Source: Candidatus Neomarinimicrobiota bacterium
GTDB lineage: Bacteria; Fidelibacterota; UBA2242; B5-G15
Length of the DNA: 64,000 nt
Direction of reading: 5' to 3'
Assembly: GCA_017656425.1 (NCBI GenBank)
Contig: JACDNV010000008.1
Span: 62,001 to 126,000 of the forward strand
The notes beneath the pieces are model-generated. The model saw only the letters and a list, made by a program, of their open reading frames with translations, had not been told where the DNA came from and made no database searches. Shown one piece after another: positions 54,469 to 64,000 of the stretch. How positions within the stretch are numbered: position 1 is the first letter of the stretch; every line of letters starts with the position of its first letter. Position numbers and translations under genes: made by a program.

Positions 54469-56280
54469 ATGAAAAGATGCAACATATTGCTCACGTTATT
54501 TTTGCTATATGTATTCATTTTTCAACTTAATGCGCAAGATTGGTTGAATATTTCCATATCACCCACATTTAATGGAATGGGGGAAGTGGGTTGTTCTCTG
54601 CCATCGAGTGATATATTTTCATATGTGTTTAATCCGGCGAATGGTTTGTACGATATGGAGGGATTGTCCATTGGGTTCAATTCTATGAATTCCCTAGAGA
54701 TAGAAAATGTTCATTTAAGAAATAATTTTATAAGTTTTTCCTTTAATAATCCCGGGAAAAGTCGAACTTTAAGCTTGAATGTTGGGAAAAATGTATTTGA
54801 TTTTGATGAAGTTCAATTAAGACAGTATTATAAAGATAATGAATCCGGGTACGAAACAGATAGTTTTAATGATTATTCCTTACATTCAAATACTATTAAT
54901 GCGAGTTATCTGACTGCAATTAAAAAGAATTACTTACATCTTCTGCTAAGTATCAGTGTAACTGGAAAATTTGTTGATGAAAGTCTGAAGAATTACCGAA
55001 CAATAAAATCAAAACTCATGGATTTAGGACTTATAGTAACTCTGCCCTTTGGTTTTTCTAGTGAGCAAAGTTATTTTAAATATGATTTTTGGATTTCGTT
55101 TGGTTACAGCTTGTGCAATATTGGTTTAGATAGAAAATCCTTAAGTCCTTCATATAGTTTAGAAAAAGTTCCCTACCCTTTAATTGGAAGATTGGGTACA
55201 TCGTTCACATTTGATATTTTAACAAGGGATAACTGGAAAATCTTTGAGTTAAAAGGAGCAAGGGAAGGTAAAGACAGTTTTGTTGAATTCTTTGGCAATG
55301 ATGGGGAGGATAACTACGAATATCAGTTGGTTTTTGGTGATATTGACTTTCTTAGAAATGTTATAAGATCAAAGCCAGATTATTTAGTTACTGTCATGAG
55401 GGGATACGAGATAGGATTTTTTGAAACCTTTTATTTTCGGGCGGGGAGAAGAATTGACTTATATAATGGATATGATATAAATGAAACAGGATATGGAATA
55501 AACAGTAAAGGTATTTTTTATTTAATGAATATATTGACTGGTTATGGTCTTTTTAAAAAAGTTGCAGAGAATATAGAATTGAGGTATAACGAATCATGGT
55601 GGGCAAATGTTGGTAATTCTGAATCCATGGAATATGATGGTATCAGATTTAAATCTTATACACTTAATTTAAAAAATTTGAATAGAATCGGGTTTAAAAA
55701 TACCGGCTTAAAAAAATATGCGGAAGGAAAAGTTGTTAATAATGATTTACGGCTATTTGTTGGTTTGAATAGATATCTACATCGTTTTGGTGAGTATATG
55801 TTCCGTTTATCTGAATTGATTTACTTTTACAAACAAAATGCAAAATACATTTCATCCTTTAGTCTTGGAATCGAAAAAACCGTTAACTTTTTAAATCTCG
55901 GGTTAGCTTTCCATAATAGCGGTTTTATTTTAGAGCATGATCCTGACGAATTAAAGGTATCAATCTTTATGCCTGAAGTGGAGTTTTATACGTTGTTGAG
56001 AATAAATCTGTTTGAAAATTATTATTTATCTGCAGGAGCAGGGTGTTTTAAAGAACTGGTTTTATGGATAAAAGGAAAAAGAGTAGGAGAAAAGAAAAAG
56101 TATTGTTTGCTTCAGGATTATGAATTCTGGGGTTCGAGTTTTATCTTTGGATTAAATTATGAATTGAACGATAAATGCACTATAAGATTAAGCTGGAGAG
56201 AAAGTAAAAGGCGTTTACATCAATTAGAGAGTCTTAAGGGGAAAGGGGGCGTGTCTATTATTTTATTGATGAAATTTTAG
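54469..56280 (+). CDS. Outer-membrane protein with PorV-like N-terminus, function unknown
   Basis: 603 aa. A signal peptide (CNILLTLFLLYVFIFQLNAQ, leaving Asp or Gln at the mature end) is followed by SPTFNGMGEVGCSLPSSDIFSYVFNPANGLYDMEGLSIGFNSMNS, which resembles the opening of PorV/UPF0164-type barrels (GMGGAG...NPAGLA). The remainder consists of alternating strands with many Tyr and Phe, large turns, and a C-terminal strand ending KGGVSIILLMKF with a terminal Phe, as expected for a barrel inserted by BamA. It is about twice the size of usual PorV proteins. Role in T9SS or in transport is open. It is preceded by a lipoprotein gene. Confidence 0.6.
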   Translation: MKRCNILLTLFLLYVFIFQLNAQDWLNISISPTFNGMGEVGCSLPSSDIFSYVFNPANGLYDMEGLSIGFNSMNSLEIENVHLRNNFISFSFNNPGKSRTLSLNVGKNVFDFDEVQLRQYYKDNESGYETDSFNDYSLHSNTINASYLTAIKKNYLHLLLSISVTGKFVDESLKNYRTIKSKLMDLGLIVTLPFGFSSEQSYFKYDFWISFGYSLCNIGLDRKSLSPSYSLEKVPYPLIGRLGTSFTFDILTRDNWKIFELKGAREGKDSFVEFFGNDGEDNYEYQLVFGDIDFLRNVIRSKPDYLVTVMRGYEIGFFETFYFRAGRRIDLYNGYDINETGYGINSKGIFYLMNILTGYGLFKKVAENIELRYNESWWANVGNSESMEYDGIRFKSYTLNLKNLNRIGFKNTGLKKYAEGKVVNNDLRLFVGLNRYLHRFGEYMFRLSELIYFYKQNAKYISSFSLGIEKTVNFLNLGLAFHNSGFILEHDPDELKVSIFMPEVEFYTLLRINLFENYYLSAGAGCFKELVLWIKGKRVGEKKKYCLLQDYEFWGSSFIFGLNYELNDKCTIRLSWRESKRRLHQLESLKGKGGVSIILLMKF

Positions 56281-56405
56281 TTTCACCTCGATATGAATTT
56301 TCTCCGGAGGCTTTAAATCGTAGTTCTACTATAAAAAATACCTTAATTATTTTAAAATAAGTTTTAAATTTGTGTGCGTCTTTGAAAGATTAAGGTAATT
56401 GAAAA

Positions 56406-56834
56406 ATGAGAGAAAGAAGAGCGGCAAGAGAATTAGTATTACAATCTTTGTATGCTCAGGAATTATCGGAAGATCCGGTGCAGACAGTTGAAGAATATAT
56501 AATAAATCAGTCTGATCTTTCGGAAGAGCTCAAGGAGTTTGCACGTGAGCTTTTCAAGAAAGCGGCAACTAATAAAGAAGAGTTAGATAAGTATATTAAA
56601 GAGAAGTCATTGAATTGGGAATTTGATAGGATAGCGGTTGTAGATAGATTAATCATGCGAATGGCTATTTGTGAATTTTTATATTTTGATGATATACCCC
56701 CGAAAGTCTCAATAGCAGAGGCAATAGAAATAGCAAAAAAATATTCTACGGATAATAGTAGTGCTTTTGTAAATGGTATCCTTGATGCTATACTGCGAAC
56801 TTTAATCGAGCATGGCTTAATAGAAAAGGTATAG
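56406..56834 (+). CDS. nusB: Transcription antitermination factor NusB
   Basis: 142 aa, the normal size of the all-helical RNA-binding factor that joins NusE on boxA to keep rRNA operons transcribed. Signature parts: RERRAARELVLQSLYAQELSEDPVQ at the N-terminus, NWEFDRIAVVDRLIMRMAICEFLYFDDIPPKVSIAEAIEIAKKYSTDNSSAFVNGILDAIL in the second half, including the highly conserved SSAFVNGILD. It stands between an outer-membrane protein and secA, with 86 bases before the latter. Confidence 0.95.
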   Translation: MRERRAARELVLQSLYAQELSEDPVQTVEEYIINQSDLSEELKEFARELFKKAATNKEELDKYIKEKSLNWEFDRIAVVDRLIMRMAICEFLYFDDIPPKVSIAEAIEIAKKYSTDNSSAFVNGILDAILRTLIEHGLIEKV

Positions 56835-56920
56835 CTCTTGTCGTGATTTTATTATAAGTGTAGAACATTATATTCTAAGATAAGTTTAATCCAACTGAGG
56901 ATTAAGTAAAGGTATTGATT

Positions 56921-59900
56921 ATGGGGTTTTTAAGTCTATTAACAAAAATTTTTGGTACCTCCAATGAGAGGGAGTTAAAAAAGCTGTATCCAATTGTAGA
57001 AAAAATAAACGAAATATATAAGTCCTTGTCAAATGTACCAATTGAGAAGCTTCGTCAGAGAACTGAAGAATTTAAACAGATGATAAAGAATGCAAGAGAA
57101 GAAGCTGAAAAATCAATTGAAAAAGATGATATTACAGAAGAGGAAAGAAAGAAGATAATTTTCAAAGCAGAACAAAGTGTACTTGATGAGATCTTGCCTG
57201 AAGCTTTTGCAATGGTCAAAGAGGTATGCAGGAGGCTGGTTGGTCAAGAGTGGACTGTTGTCGGACAGAAAACAACCTGGAATATGATCCCTTTTGATGT
57301 GCAGTTGATGGGTGCCATAGTTTTGCATCAGGGTAAAATAGCAGAGATGAAGACAGGCGAAGGTAAGACGTTGGTAGCTACAATGCCAGCTTATCTGAAT
57401 GCTCTGACTGGGAGGGGTGTCCATATTGTTACAGTTAATGATTATCTAGCCCAGCGAGATAGTGAATGGATGGGTATGATTTATAAAGAGCTGGGTTTAA
57501 CAGTGGGTTGTATTTTAAATAGTATGAATACTGAGGAAAGAAAGGCAGCGTATAATTGCGATATTACCTATGGTACCAATAATGAATTTGGATTCGATTA
57601 TTTGAGAGATAATATGGCTTTATCTCCTGATGATCAGGTTCAGCGGGGGCATTATTATGCAATAGTTGATGAGGTTGATAGTGTCCTGATTGATGAAGCA
57701 AGGACACCTCTTATTATATCAGGGCCTGTTTCAAGCACCAGGAACCAGGTCTTTAAGGAACTTAATCCAGCTGTTTCTAGACTTGTCAGATTACAGATGG
57801 AAACCATCACAAAGATGCTGTCAACAGTTCCTGATGATCCAGGAAAAGTAACAGATGAAAAAGAAATAGCGAGAACTCTTTTTATTGCATCCCAAGGTAT
57901 GCCGAAGCATAGAAGACTTAGAAGACTTCTTGAGGAGCCTTATTATCAGAAGGCGCTTCAGGAGGGAGAAAAAGAGTATCTACTACTTACAAGTTCGAAA
58001 ACCGGATCATCGATAAGCCAGGATGAATATTTCAAAGATCTTTATTATTTTATAGAGGAGAAACAAAATACAATAACTTTGACCAGCAAAGGCGAAGAAA
58101 AGCTTGCTTCATTTCTTGGTATATCTGTAGATGAGCTTGTAATCCCGGATATAGGTGAGGAGTTTGCGAAAATTGATAATGATGAATCTCTATCTCCGAA
58201 AGAAATAGAGATGAGGAAGCTAGAGATTGACAGAAGGCATTCAGAAATATCAGAGAGATATCATAATATTTCCCAGCTTCTCCGTGCCTACACACTTTTT
58301 GAAAAGGATGTAGAGTATGTTGTCCAAGATGGAAAAGTTTTAATTGTAGATGAGTTTACAGGCAGAATTTTACCTGGTAGAAGATATAGTGATGGATTGC
58401 ATCAGGCAATTGAGGCTAAAGAGGGTGTCAAGATTGAGGAAGAAACACAAACATTTGCTACTATTACTTTGCAAAATTATTTCAGAATGTACGAAAAGCT
58501 TGCTGGTATGACAGGAACAGCTGAAACGGAGGCGCAGGAATTTCATGATATTTATAAGCTGGATGTCGTTGTTATACCAACGAATAAACCATGCATCAGG
58601 ATAGATTACGATGATCAAGTTTATAAGACAAAGCGCGAAAAATACAACGCAATCATAAAAGAGATAGAGGAGTGCCATAGAAAAGGACGGCCTGTTCTCG
58701 TTGGGACTATCAGTGTTGAAGTTTCGGAGACACTCTCAAGGATGTTAAAACGTAGAGGAATACCCCATAATGTACTAAACGCGAAGCATCACAAAAGGGA
58801 GGCAGAGATTGTTGCCAGGGCTGGTGAGCGTGGTGCTGTAACTATTGCTACAAATATGGCGGGTAGAGGAACTGATATAAAGCTTGGTAAGGGAGTAAAG
58901 GAACTCGGAGGATTACATATAGTCGGTACAGAAAGGCACGAGGCAAGAAGAATAGATTTACAATTGAGAGGTCGAGCCGGGAGACAGGGTGACCCTGGTT
59001 CATCAAGGTTCTTTTTATCTCTTGAAGATGATTTAATGAGATTATTTGGAAGTGAAAGAATAGCCTCGATAATGGACAGATTGGGTGTAGAAGAAGGTCA
59101 GGTTATAACTCACCCTATGATAACTCGATCTATTGAAAGGGCACAGAAAAGAGTTGAGGCAAGAAATTATTATATAAGAAAACGGCTGCTGGAATTTGAT
59201 GATGTTTTAAATCAACAAAGAGAGGTTATTTATAAGAGAAGAAATTTTGTACTCAGGAATGATAACTTAAAAGAATTGCTTTTCGAAATGTTGGAAGATT
59301 GGATTGATGCAATTATAGAGAAATATACCCATAAGAGGGAGCACCCTGAAGATTGGGATTGGATTGGTTTAAAGGGTGAGGTATTCAACATCCTTGGTAT
59401 AAACATAGAGATGGAAGAATTACAGGAATATTCTATATCTGAGTTGAAGCGTTTAATTATTGAGAAAGCGGTAAAATATTATGATCACCGAGAGCAGTTA
59501 ATTGGCAATGAAAATATGAGATTACTTGAAAAATTCGTGATATTACGAACCATTGATGATAAATGGAAGGATCATTTATACTTTATGGATCAATTGAGGG
59601 AAGGGATTAATTGGCGGGCCTATGCTCAGAAAGACCCTCTCCTGGAATACAAAGCGGAGGGTTTTAACGCCTTTGTTGAAATGCTGGATGAGATTAATAG
59701 AGAGTCACTGAGATTGTGCTTTAGGGTGCAGATTGCTGTACCGGAGGAGGAGCGAAGGGTAAGGAGGCCGGCTCCTTACCGTACTGTGCATGAGGATTCA
59801 ATAGGGCTTGGCTTCATGGTGCCTGCGCGTGAAGTGCCTTCTCCTCCTTCAAATGCAGAATTCCGTCCGGGCGGTCCAACGGAGTCTCCGAGGGGAGTTC

Positions 59901-59992
59901 CCGTAAGGGTTACCCGAAAGGTTGGGCGTAATGATCCCTGCCCATGTGGAAGTGGGAAAAAGTATAAGAAATGCTGTGGGAGAAATTTGTAG
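56921..59992 (+). CDS. secA: Preprotein translocase ATPase SecA
   Basis: 1023 aa, about 120 longer than E. coli SecA. Motor motifs: Walker A MKTGEGKTLVATMPAYLNAL, DEVDSVLIDEARTPLIISG (Walker B DEVD), GMTGTAETEAQEF and TNMAGRGTDIKLG. An insertion of about 150 residues (roughly 285-440, containing SRLVRLQMETITKMLSTVPDD and RRLRRLLEEPYYQKALQEGEKEYLLLTS) lies after the first motor motifs, as in SecA of Bacteroidetes and relatives, and supports the FCB placement. The C-terminus ends in a Pro-rich linker and a SEC-C zinc motif, CPCGSGKKYKKCC. A TTG at 56915 is open; the ATG six bases on is preferred. Feeds all signal-peptide proteins in the window into the Sec channel. Confidence 0.97.
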   Translation: MGFLSLLTKIFGTSNERELKKLYPIVEKINEIYKSLSNVPIEKLRQRTEEFKQMIKNAREEAEKSIEKDDITEEERKKIIFKAEQSVLDEILPEAFAMVKEVCRRLVGQEWTVVGQKTTWNMIPFDVQLMGAIVLHQGKIAEMKTGEGKTLVATMPAYLNALTGRGVHIVTVNDYLAQRDSEWMGMIYKELGLTVGCILNSMNTEERKAAYNCDITYGTNNEFGFDYLRDNMALSPDDQVQRGHYYAIVDEVDSVLIDEARTPLIISGPVSSTRNQVFKELNPAVSRLVRLQMETITKMLSTVPDDPGKVTDEKEIARTLFIASQGMPKHRRLRRLLEEPYYQKALQEGEKEYLLLTSSKTGSSISQDEYFKDLYYFIEEKQNTITLTSKGEEKLASFLGISVDELVIPDIGEEFAKIDNDESLSPKEIEMRKLEIDRRHSEISERYHNISQLLRAYTLFEKDVEYVVQDGKVLIVDEFTGRILPGRRYSDGLHQAIEAKEGVKIEEETQTFATITLQNYFRMYEKLAGMTGTAETEAQEFHDIYKLDVVVIPTNKPCIRIDYDDQVYKTKREKYNAIIKEIEECHRKGRPVLVGTISVEVSETLSRMLKRRGIPHNVLNAKHHKREAEIVARAGERGAVTIATNMAGRGTDIKLGKGVKELGGLHIVGTERHEARRIDLQLRGRAGRQGDPGSSRFFLSLEDDLMRLFGSERIASIMDRLGVEEGQVITHPMITRSIERAQKRVEARNYYIRKRLLEFDDVLNQQREVIYKRRNFVLRNDNLKELLFEMLEDWIDAIIEKYTHKREHPEDWDWIGLKGEVFNILGINIEMEELQEYSISELKRLIIEKAVKYYDHREQLIGNENMRLLEKFVILRTIDDKWKDHLYFMDQLREGINWRAYAQKDPLLEYKAEGFNAFVEMLDEINRESLRLCFRVQIAVPEEERRVRRPAPYRTVHEDSIGLGFMVPAREVPSPPSNAEFRPGGPTESPRGVPVRVTRKVGRNDPCPCGSGKKYKKCCGRNL

Positions 59993-60213
59993 ATTACTTC
60001 AGTAGCTGGGCAAAGACTGGTTTCTTTCCATCTGTCATTGGGGATAATCCGAGATATTCTTTAAATGTTTCTTTTTAAGCGGTCTATCTCTTGGTGTTTT
60101 GGTAATGTTTTTTGGCTTTCCCTTGTTGAGGGGTTGGTCTAGTTTGCCCTTCTTGGTTATTTAAACAGGTTTGTCTAAACTTTTTAATGGTTGTTGAAAA
60201 GAGTGGAAATGGA

Positions 60214-62025
60214 ATGAGTAAGACCTTTCAACAGTTGTTTTTTGTTTTAGCTACCATTTTTGTTAGCACAGTTCTTGGATGGCAGGATATACGGAAAGCT
60301 CCCTATCTTATTTATAACGGTAATCCGGGTGAGATGGTGGTATTGTGGCAGATGAATAAAACGTTAACCTGTACTATTAGGTGGGGAGAGGATACTACTT
60401 TTTCCGATGGAGTGGCTCAGACGTCGGAATACAATAACGATCATCAACATAAGTACGTGATTTCGAATCTGGTTCCTGGAAATCTATATCACTATGAGGT
60501 GATAGCTGGAGTTGATACTTTCAGAGGTTCTTTTAGAGCTGCTCCTGAGGAGGATGTCTCCTCTGTAAAGTTTTTTGTCTATGGCGATACTCGTTCTTAT
60601 CCAGAGACGCATAATAGAGTCGCGAGGGGTATTAATGAGCTATATGAAGCTGATTCTTCTTTCCATACGCTGGTTATATCGGTTGGGGACCTTGTGAGTA
60701 ACGGAGACTCTGAAGATTACTGGGATGAACAGTTTTTTAATCCGTCCTATCCGGATATAATAAAGATGCTTGGTCACCTTCCGTATCAGGCCTGTATGGG
60801 TAATCATGAAAAAAACGGGGTGCTTTTTGAGAAATATTTTCCGTATCCATTTGTAGGAGGGAGATATTGGTCTTTTGATTATGGACCAGCTCATTTCGTT
60901 ATCCTCGACCAGTATACGGGCTATGATCCTGGTTCTGTTCAATATGAGTGGCTTGTTAATGACCTGGCTAGTACAGGAAAGAAGTGGAAATTTATTGTCC
61001 TTCATGAGCCGGGGTATACTGCAGGAGGTAAACATCCCAACAACGTTATGGTGCAAAATTATATACATCCGCTGTGCACCGAGTATGGTGTGTCTATAGT
61101 TTTTGCGGGACACAATCACTTTTATTCGAGGGCGGAAGTAGGAGATGTTGTTCACATTACAACGGGAGGAGGTGGAGCACCGCTTTACTCTCCAGTTAAA
61201 CAAGGAAATGTTGTTGTTGCTGCGATGGAGAACCATTTTTGTACTGTTGAGATTAGCGATAAGCTTTTGCATTTCCGGAGTATCAGTGACAAAGGAGAGG
61301 AGATAGATAGATTTAGTCTGAATGTTTACAAATTAAGACCTTATGATGTTTCAGTTTCACAGTTCTTTGCTAAGAAGGGGAAAGACTCTTTGATTGTGCT
61401 CTCACGCCTTAGAAATCCTTTTAATCGTAAAGTGGGTGTTTATACGGTTTTGTGTCCTTTTTATTCCGCGAAGCAGGATTCGTTTGCTATGTTTGATGAT
61501 GGTTCTCATGGTGATGATGGCGTAGGCGATGGTTTGTGGGGGTGCGGTATGCCTGTGCCCGATTTCGAGGATGAGTTTGAAATAGCCATTGCCGTAATCG
61601 ATTCGGAGGCGGATTTTTCTTTTTTGTCATATGATCAATCGCGTTTTACAACCATAGGTCCCGTGGTGCTTGAAAAATTTGAAATTACTTCTTCTGATAC
61701 GGTACCAAATCATGGTGATCGTTTGAAATTCCAATTCGTGTTGAAGAATACGAGTGAGGAAGCTACTGCTCGTGATGTGACGGCGAAGGTTTCATGTCTG
61801 GACACTTTTGCGACTTTGCCTGTAGTTGTGACCTCTTCTTATGGTGATATACCTCCTGGGACAGCAGCAGTTGGGGATAGAAAGCAGTATATAAAGTTTA
61901 GTAATACTGCTCCTGATAGTGCATATGCGAGGTTTAGAGTTGATATTATGAGCGGCGGTTCTGTGTTCTGGGTTGACTCTTTTTCAGTACTTATTACCAG
62001 GAGCTCGGCTGGTATTGGAGAATGA
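60214..62025 (+). CDS. Secreted metallophosphoesterase with purple-acid-phosphatase-like N-domain; T9SS tail cut off by in-frame UGA
   Basis: 603 aa to the first stop. A signal peptide (TFQQLFFVLATIFVSTVLG) is followed by a fibronectin-like domain typical of purple acid phosphatases (RKAPYLIYNGNPGEMVVLWQMNKTLTCTIRWG; YHYEVIAG), then the calcineurin-like core: YGDTRSYPETHNR, VGDLVSNGDSEDYWDEQFF, MGNHEKNG, VLHEPGY and FAGHNHFYSR, all metal-ligand blocks present. Residues 400-600 are beta-sandwich linker. The stop TGA at 62023 is followed, in the same frame, by a T9SS sorting domain (listed separately), so the full enzyme would be about 700 aa. Composition is more GC-rich than secA. ATG 60187 is possible, but GGAAATGGA precedes 60214 and fits the signal peptide. 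Confidence 0.85.
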   Translation: MSKTFQQLFFVLATIFVSTVLGWQDIRKAPYLIYNGNPGEMVVLWQMNKTLTCTIRWGEDTTFSDGVAQTSEYNNDHQHKYVISNLVPGNLYHYEVIAGVDTFRGSFRAAPEEDVSSVKFFVYGDTRSYPETHNRVARGINELYEADSSFHTLVISVGDLVSNGDSEDYWDEQFFNPSYPDIIKMLGHLPYQACMGNHEKNGVLFEKYFPYPFVGGRYWSFDYGPAHFVILDQYTGYDPGSVQYEWLVNDLASTGKKWKFIVLHEPGYTAGGKHPNNVMVQNYIHPLCTEYGVSIVFAGHNHFYSRAEVGDVVHITTGGGGAPLYSPVKQGNVVVAAMENHFCTVEISDKLLHFRSISDKGEEIDRFSLNVYKLRPYDVSVSQFFAKKGKDSLIVLSRLRNPFNRKVGVYTVLCPFYSAKQDSFAMFDDGSHGDDGVGDGLWGCGMPVPDFEDEFEIAIAVIDSEADFSFLSYDQSRFTTIGPVVLEKFEITSSDTVPNHGDRLKFQFVLKNTSEEATARDVTAKVSCLDTFATLPVVVTSSYGDIPPGTAAVGDRKQYIKFSNTAPDSAYARFRVDIMSGGSVFWVDSFSVLITRSSAGIGE

Positions 62026-62310
62026 GAGGAGAGGGTGTTAAGTTCGTGCGTTTTATCTCAGAATTATCCTAATCCTTTTAACAGAGTTACTGTAATAGAG
62101 TTTATAGTGACCAGGGATGAGAGGGTATCGTTGAAGATTCTTGATACGATGGAAAGAGAGGCTGCTGTTCCTCTGGAGAAAAAGAAGTATTCTCCCGGGA
62201 AGTATCTGGTCCGGCTGGATGGTATGCGGTTGTATGGTGGAGTGTATTTTTATGCGCTTGAAACTTCTACCGGGTTTGGGGAGGTCAGGAAATTTGTGTT
62301 ATTGAAGTGA
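62026..62310 (+). pseudogene. T9SS type-A sorting domain separated from its enzyme by an in-frame stop
   Basis: Continuing the frame of the phosphoesterase after TGA: EERVLSSCVLSQNYPNPFNRVTVIEFI, RVSLKILDTMEREAAVPLEKKKYSPGKYLVRLDGMRL, GGVYFYALETSTGFGEVRKFVLLK, then TGA. This is a complete, undamaged sorting domain with no frameshift. A GTG at 62035 follows GAGGAGAG, but a stand-alone tail without a signal peptide could not be exported. Either a recent nonsense mutation (GGA to TGA is one step), UGA readthrough, or a sequence error. Confidence 0.8.
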
Positions 62311-62451
62311 AGAGATTTTTCTTTGGTCTGGCAGTTAGTGCGGATTGGATGGAGCATTTCTTCGAAAAGGGGGTAAGTGTTTCCCTTTTTGCTTTTGGAT
62401 ATTTATCGATTTTCGGGTTAAATTTATTGGTTTTTTATGGGAACCTGATAT

Positions 62452-62535
62452 GCCGCGGTGGCGGAACTGGTAGACGCGCTGGACTTAGGATCCAGTGGTC
62501 TTGTGACCATGCGAGTTCGACTCTCGCCCGCGGCA
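62452..62535 (+). tRNA. tRNA-Leu (anticodon TAG)
   Basis: The acceptor GCCGCGG pairs with CCGCGGC, discriminator A, no encoded CCA. The anticodon arm CTGGA-CTTAGGA-TCCAG gives anticodon UAG (reads CUA/CUN), there is a variable arm TGGTCTTGTGACCA of the class II type, and the T-arm is GCGAG-TTCGACT-CTCGC. 84 bases. Confidence 0.96.
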
Positions 62536-62572
62536 CACGTTAAATTACTTGAACTTAAGAGGAAGGAATCTA

Positions 62573-63853
62573 ATGAAAGTTAGTGTTAAAGATATCGACC
62601 AGACAAAGAAAAAACTAACAGTAGAATTTGACTGGGAAGAAATCAGGGATCAATATGACAAAATTTTTGAGAAGCTAAGGGAAAACCTGTCTATAAAAGG
62701 TTTCAGGCCGGGTAAAGTACCCGTTAATATTGCTAAAAATATTTTGAGAGAAGATGTAGAAAGGGAATTATCAAGCAACATTATTTCAGAATCAATGGAG
62801 AAAATAATTAAGGATGAAAAACTTGAGGATTATGTAGATATAGCTATCGGCGATGTTACTTTAAAAGAAGATGAAGGATTTTTATTTACAACAGAGATTG
62901 AATTTGACCCTGAATTTGAGCTACCTGCATATAAAAAAGGATTTACGGTTGTGAAAAACAATTATATTATTTCAGACAAGGAGGTAGAAGCTTATCTTGA
63001 TGAATTAAAGGAGAACTATGCGCAATCCAGGGAAAAACTCGATGGGGCAGCAAACGGAGATTTTATAATCTGTGATATACAGGAATTGGGAGAAGGGGGT
63101 ATCCCGATATTAGGCAGGAAAATTGAGGATAGAATGATAAAAGTAGGTGAAGGTATTTTTGGTCAGCCAGGAGCTGAGGGACTCATCGGAGCGAAGAAAG
63201 GAGAAAAAGTTAAAATACGCTTGTCCGATGAAAAAGGAAATGAAAAAAGTTATGAAATTTCTGTAAAAAAGATCGAAGAAAAAATATATCCTGAATTAAA
63301 CGATGAGTTTGTAGAGAAAAATTTCGAGGGAGTAAAAAACCTTGAAGATTTGAAGAAAAAAGTATTTGAATATTTAAACTCGGAGTGGGATAGGAAGGCT
63401 GAAGAAGAGTTTGAAAGAGAGATAGTAAATTATTTTGTTTTGAATACTGAAATGAAAGTTCCTGAGTCAAGAATAAATGCCTACTTAGAAAAACTTATTG
63501 AAAATATAAGGGCAAGATCAAAAGAAGAAATAAATGAAGATAAAGTCCGAGAAGAATACCGCTCCATTGCAATACACGATATAAAATGGTTTTTGATAGA
63601 GAAAAAGATTGCCGAGGAAGAAAATATAACCGTAGATGCAATTGAGGTTGAAGACACAATCAAAGAGATTGCTAATAATTATCCAGAAGACCAGAGAATT
63701 AATATCATTAATTATTATCGAAGGAAGGATATCAGAAATAGATTGGAAATGGACCTGTTATCACAGAAGGTAATGGATCATATAAAACAATTTGCAAAGG
63801 TTAAAATAAATAAAATAAAAGTTAGTGACTTAATGAAGAGGAATATACAATGA
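62573..63853 (+). CDS. tig: Trigger factor (ribosome-associated chaperone and prolyl isomerase)
   Basis: 426 aa, standard length. The N-terminal ribosome-binding domain has the signature [21 protein letters not shown] (GFRxGKxP) near residues 40-60. The FKBP-type isomerase domain lies around 150-235 ([27 protein letters not shown]), and the helical C-terminal chaperone domain follows ([38 protein letters not shown]). The ATG at 62573 has AGAGGAAGGA upstream; an ATG 24 bases earlier is less likely. It lies 37 bases after tRNA-Leu and overlaps clpP by 4 bases (ATGA), the frequent tig-clpP arrangement. Confidence 0.96.
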   Translation: MKVSVKDIDQTKKKLTVEFDWEEIRDQYDKIFEKLRENLSIKGFRPGKVPVNIAKNILREDVERELSSNIISESMEKIIKDEKLEDYVDIAIGDVTLKEDEGFLFTTEIEFDPEFELPAYKKGFTVVKNNYIISDKEVEAYLDELKENYAQSREKLDGAANGDFIICDIQELGEGGIPILGRKIEDRMIKVGEGIFGQPGAEGLIGAKKGEKVKIRLSDEKGNEKSYEISVKKIEEKIYPELNDEFVEKNFEGVKNLEDLKKKVFEYLNSEWDRKAEEEFEREIVNYFVLNTEMKVPESRINAYLEKLIENIRARSKEEINEDKVREEYRSIAIHDIKWFLIEKKIAEEENITVDAIEVEDTIKEIANNYPEDQRINIINYYRRKDIRNRLEMDLLSQKVMDHIKQFAKVKINKIKVSDLMKRNIQ

Positions 63854-64000
63854 AGAGAAATAAGAACGAAATCAATCAGGCATACGTTCCAATAGTTATA
63901 GAGAAAACCGGGGTTGTAGAACGTGCTTATGATATATATTCTAGACTCCTGAAAGACAGAATAATATTTCTTGGTCAGGCGATAGATGATCATGTTGCAA
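63850..64000 (+). CDS. clpP: ATP-dependent Clp protease proteolytic subunit, 5' part only
   Basis: The start codon overlaps the trigger-factor stop. The visible 50 codons read [20 protein letters not shown], then [20 protein letters not shown] and GQAIDDHVA, the highly conserved ClpP N-terminus; the catalytic Ser, His and Asp lie beyond the window edge. Confidence 0.95.
   Translation, partial: MKRNKNEINQAYVPIVIEKTGVVERAYDIYSRLLKDRIIFLGQAIDDHVA

Noticed and set aside
62023-62025. UGA used as a sense codon genome-wide
   Set aside because: UGA ends several intact genes here (for example trigger factor, the M28 lipoprotein), so the code is standard; the case is local.
62307-62543. Open frame of 78 codons overlapping tRNA-Leu
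   Set aside because: Its second half is simply the translated tRNA gene; no ribosome binding site or family.

Overview
The window is AT-rich bacterial DNA from an uncultured-looking member of the FCB (Fibrobacteres-Chlorobi-Bacteroidetes) superphylum. The grounds are a SprA-type outer-membrane translocon protein, PorV-like barrels, several secreted proteins with type IX secretion (T9SS) type-A C-terminal tails, and a short V/A-type ATPase operon without F or G subunits. The exact phylum (for example KSB1, Marinimicrobia, Calditrichaeota or WOR-3-like) cannot be settled from sequence reading alone.

Region 1 (1-12600) is a carbohydrate-use island in partial decay. On the minus strand lie a cut-off FucI-like isomerase, a glycerol-kinase-like FGGY kinase with an altered pocket residue, a split transketolase, a DMT-type sugar permease, two DUF1593 nucleoside-hydrolase-like secreted proteins and a secreted sorting-tail protein. 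One intact AraC-type regulator faces away from these genes. Two further AraC copies survive only as fragments, each beside a DUF1593 gene, so a 'secreted protein plus divergent AraC' module appears to have been duplicated twice. A decayed T9SS tail and a GH2 glycosidase fragment are also present.

Region 2 (13039-32807, plus strand) holds uvrA, then rocD, pepD and an rdgB-sprA-led run: sprA, a glutaminyl-cyclase-like M28 lipoprotein, prmA, a lipoprotein, a T9SS-tailed propeller and two PorV/PorQ-like barrels, tightly packed and partly overlapping. It reads as an outer-membrane/T9SS module embedded among housekeeping genes.

Region 3 (33071-41850, minus strand) starts with a tandem-repeat propeller protein. 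It then contains what I judge to be a small chromosomal integron: four attC-like folded sites share one architecture and one orientation. They separate a Cys-rich unknown protein, a HEPN-like protein, an OLD-family ATPase/TOPRIM nuclease and a broken HsdR-N-like PD-(D/E)XK nuclease. A degraded tyrosine recombinase sits at the head of the array. The cassette content looks like phage defence. This is the most interesting part of the window.

Region 4 (42156-53376) carries a KDG kinase, tRNA-Thr and a minus-strand operon: V-ATPase E, DUF2764, A, B, D, I, K, then an OPT oligopeptide transporter and a Smr-domain protein. The rotor subunit has residues matching a sodium-binding c-ring.

Region 5 (53556-64000, plus strand) has two envelope proteins, nusB, secA, a purple-acid-phosphatase-like enzyme whose T9SS tail is cut off by an in-frame UGA, tRNA-Leu, trigger factor and the start of clpP.
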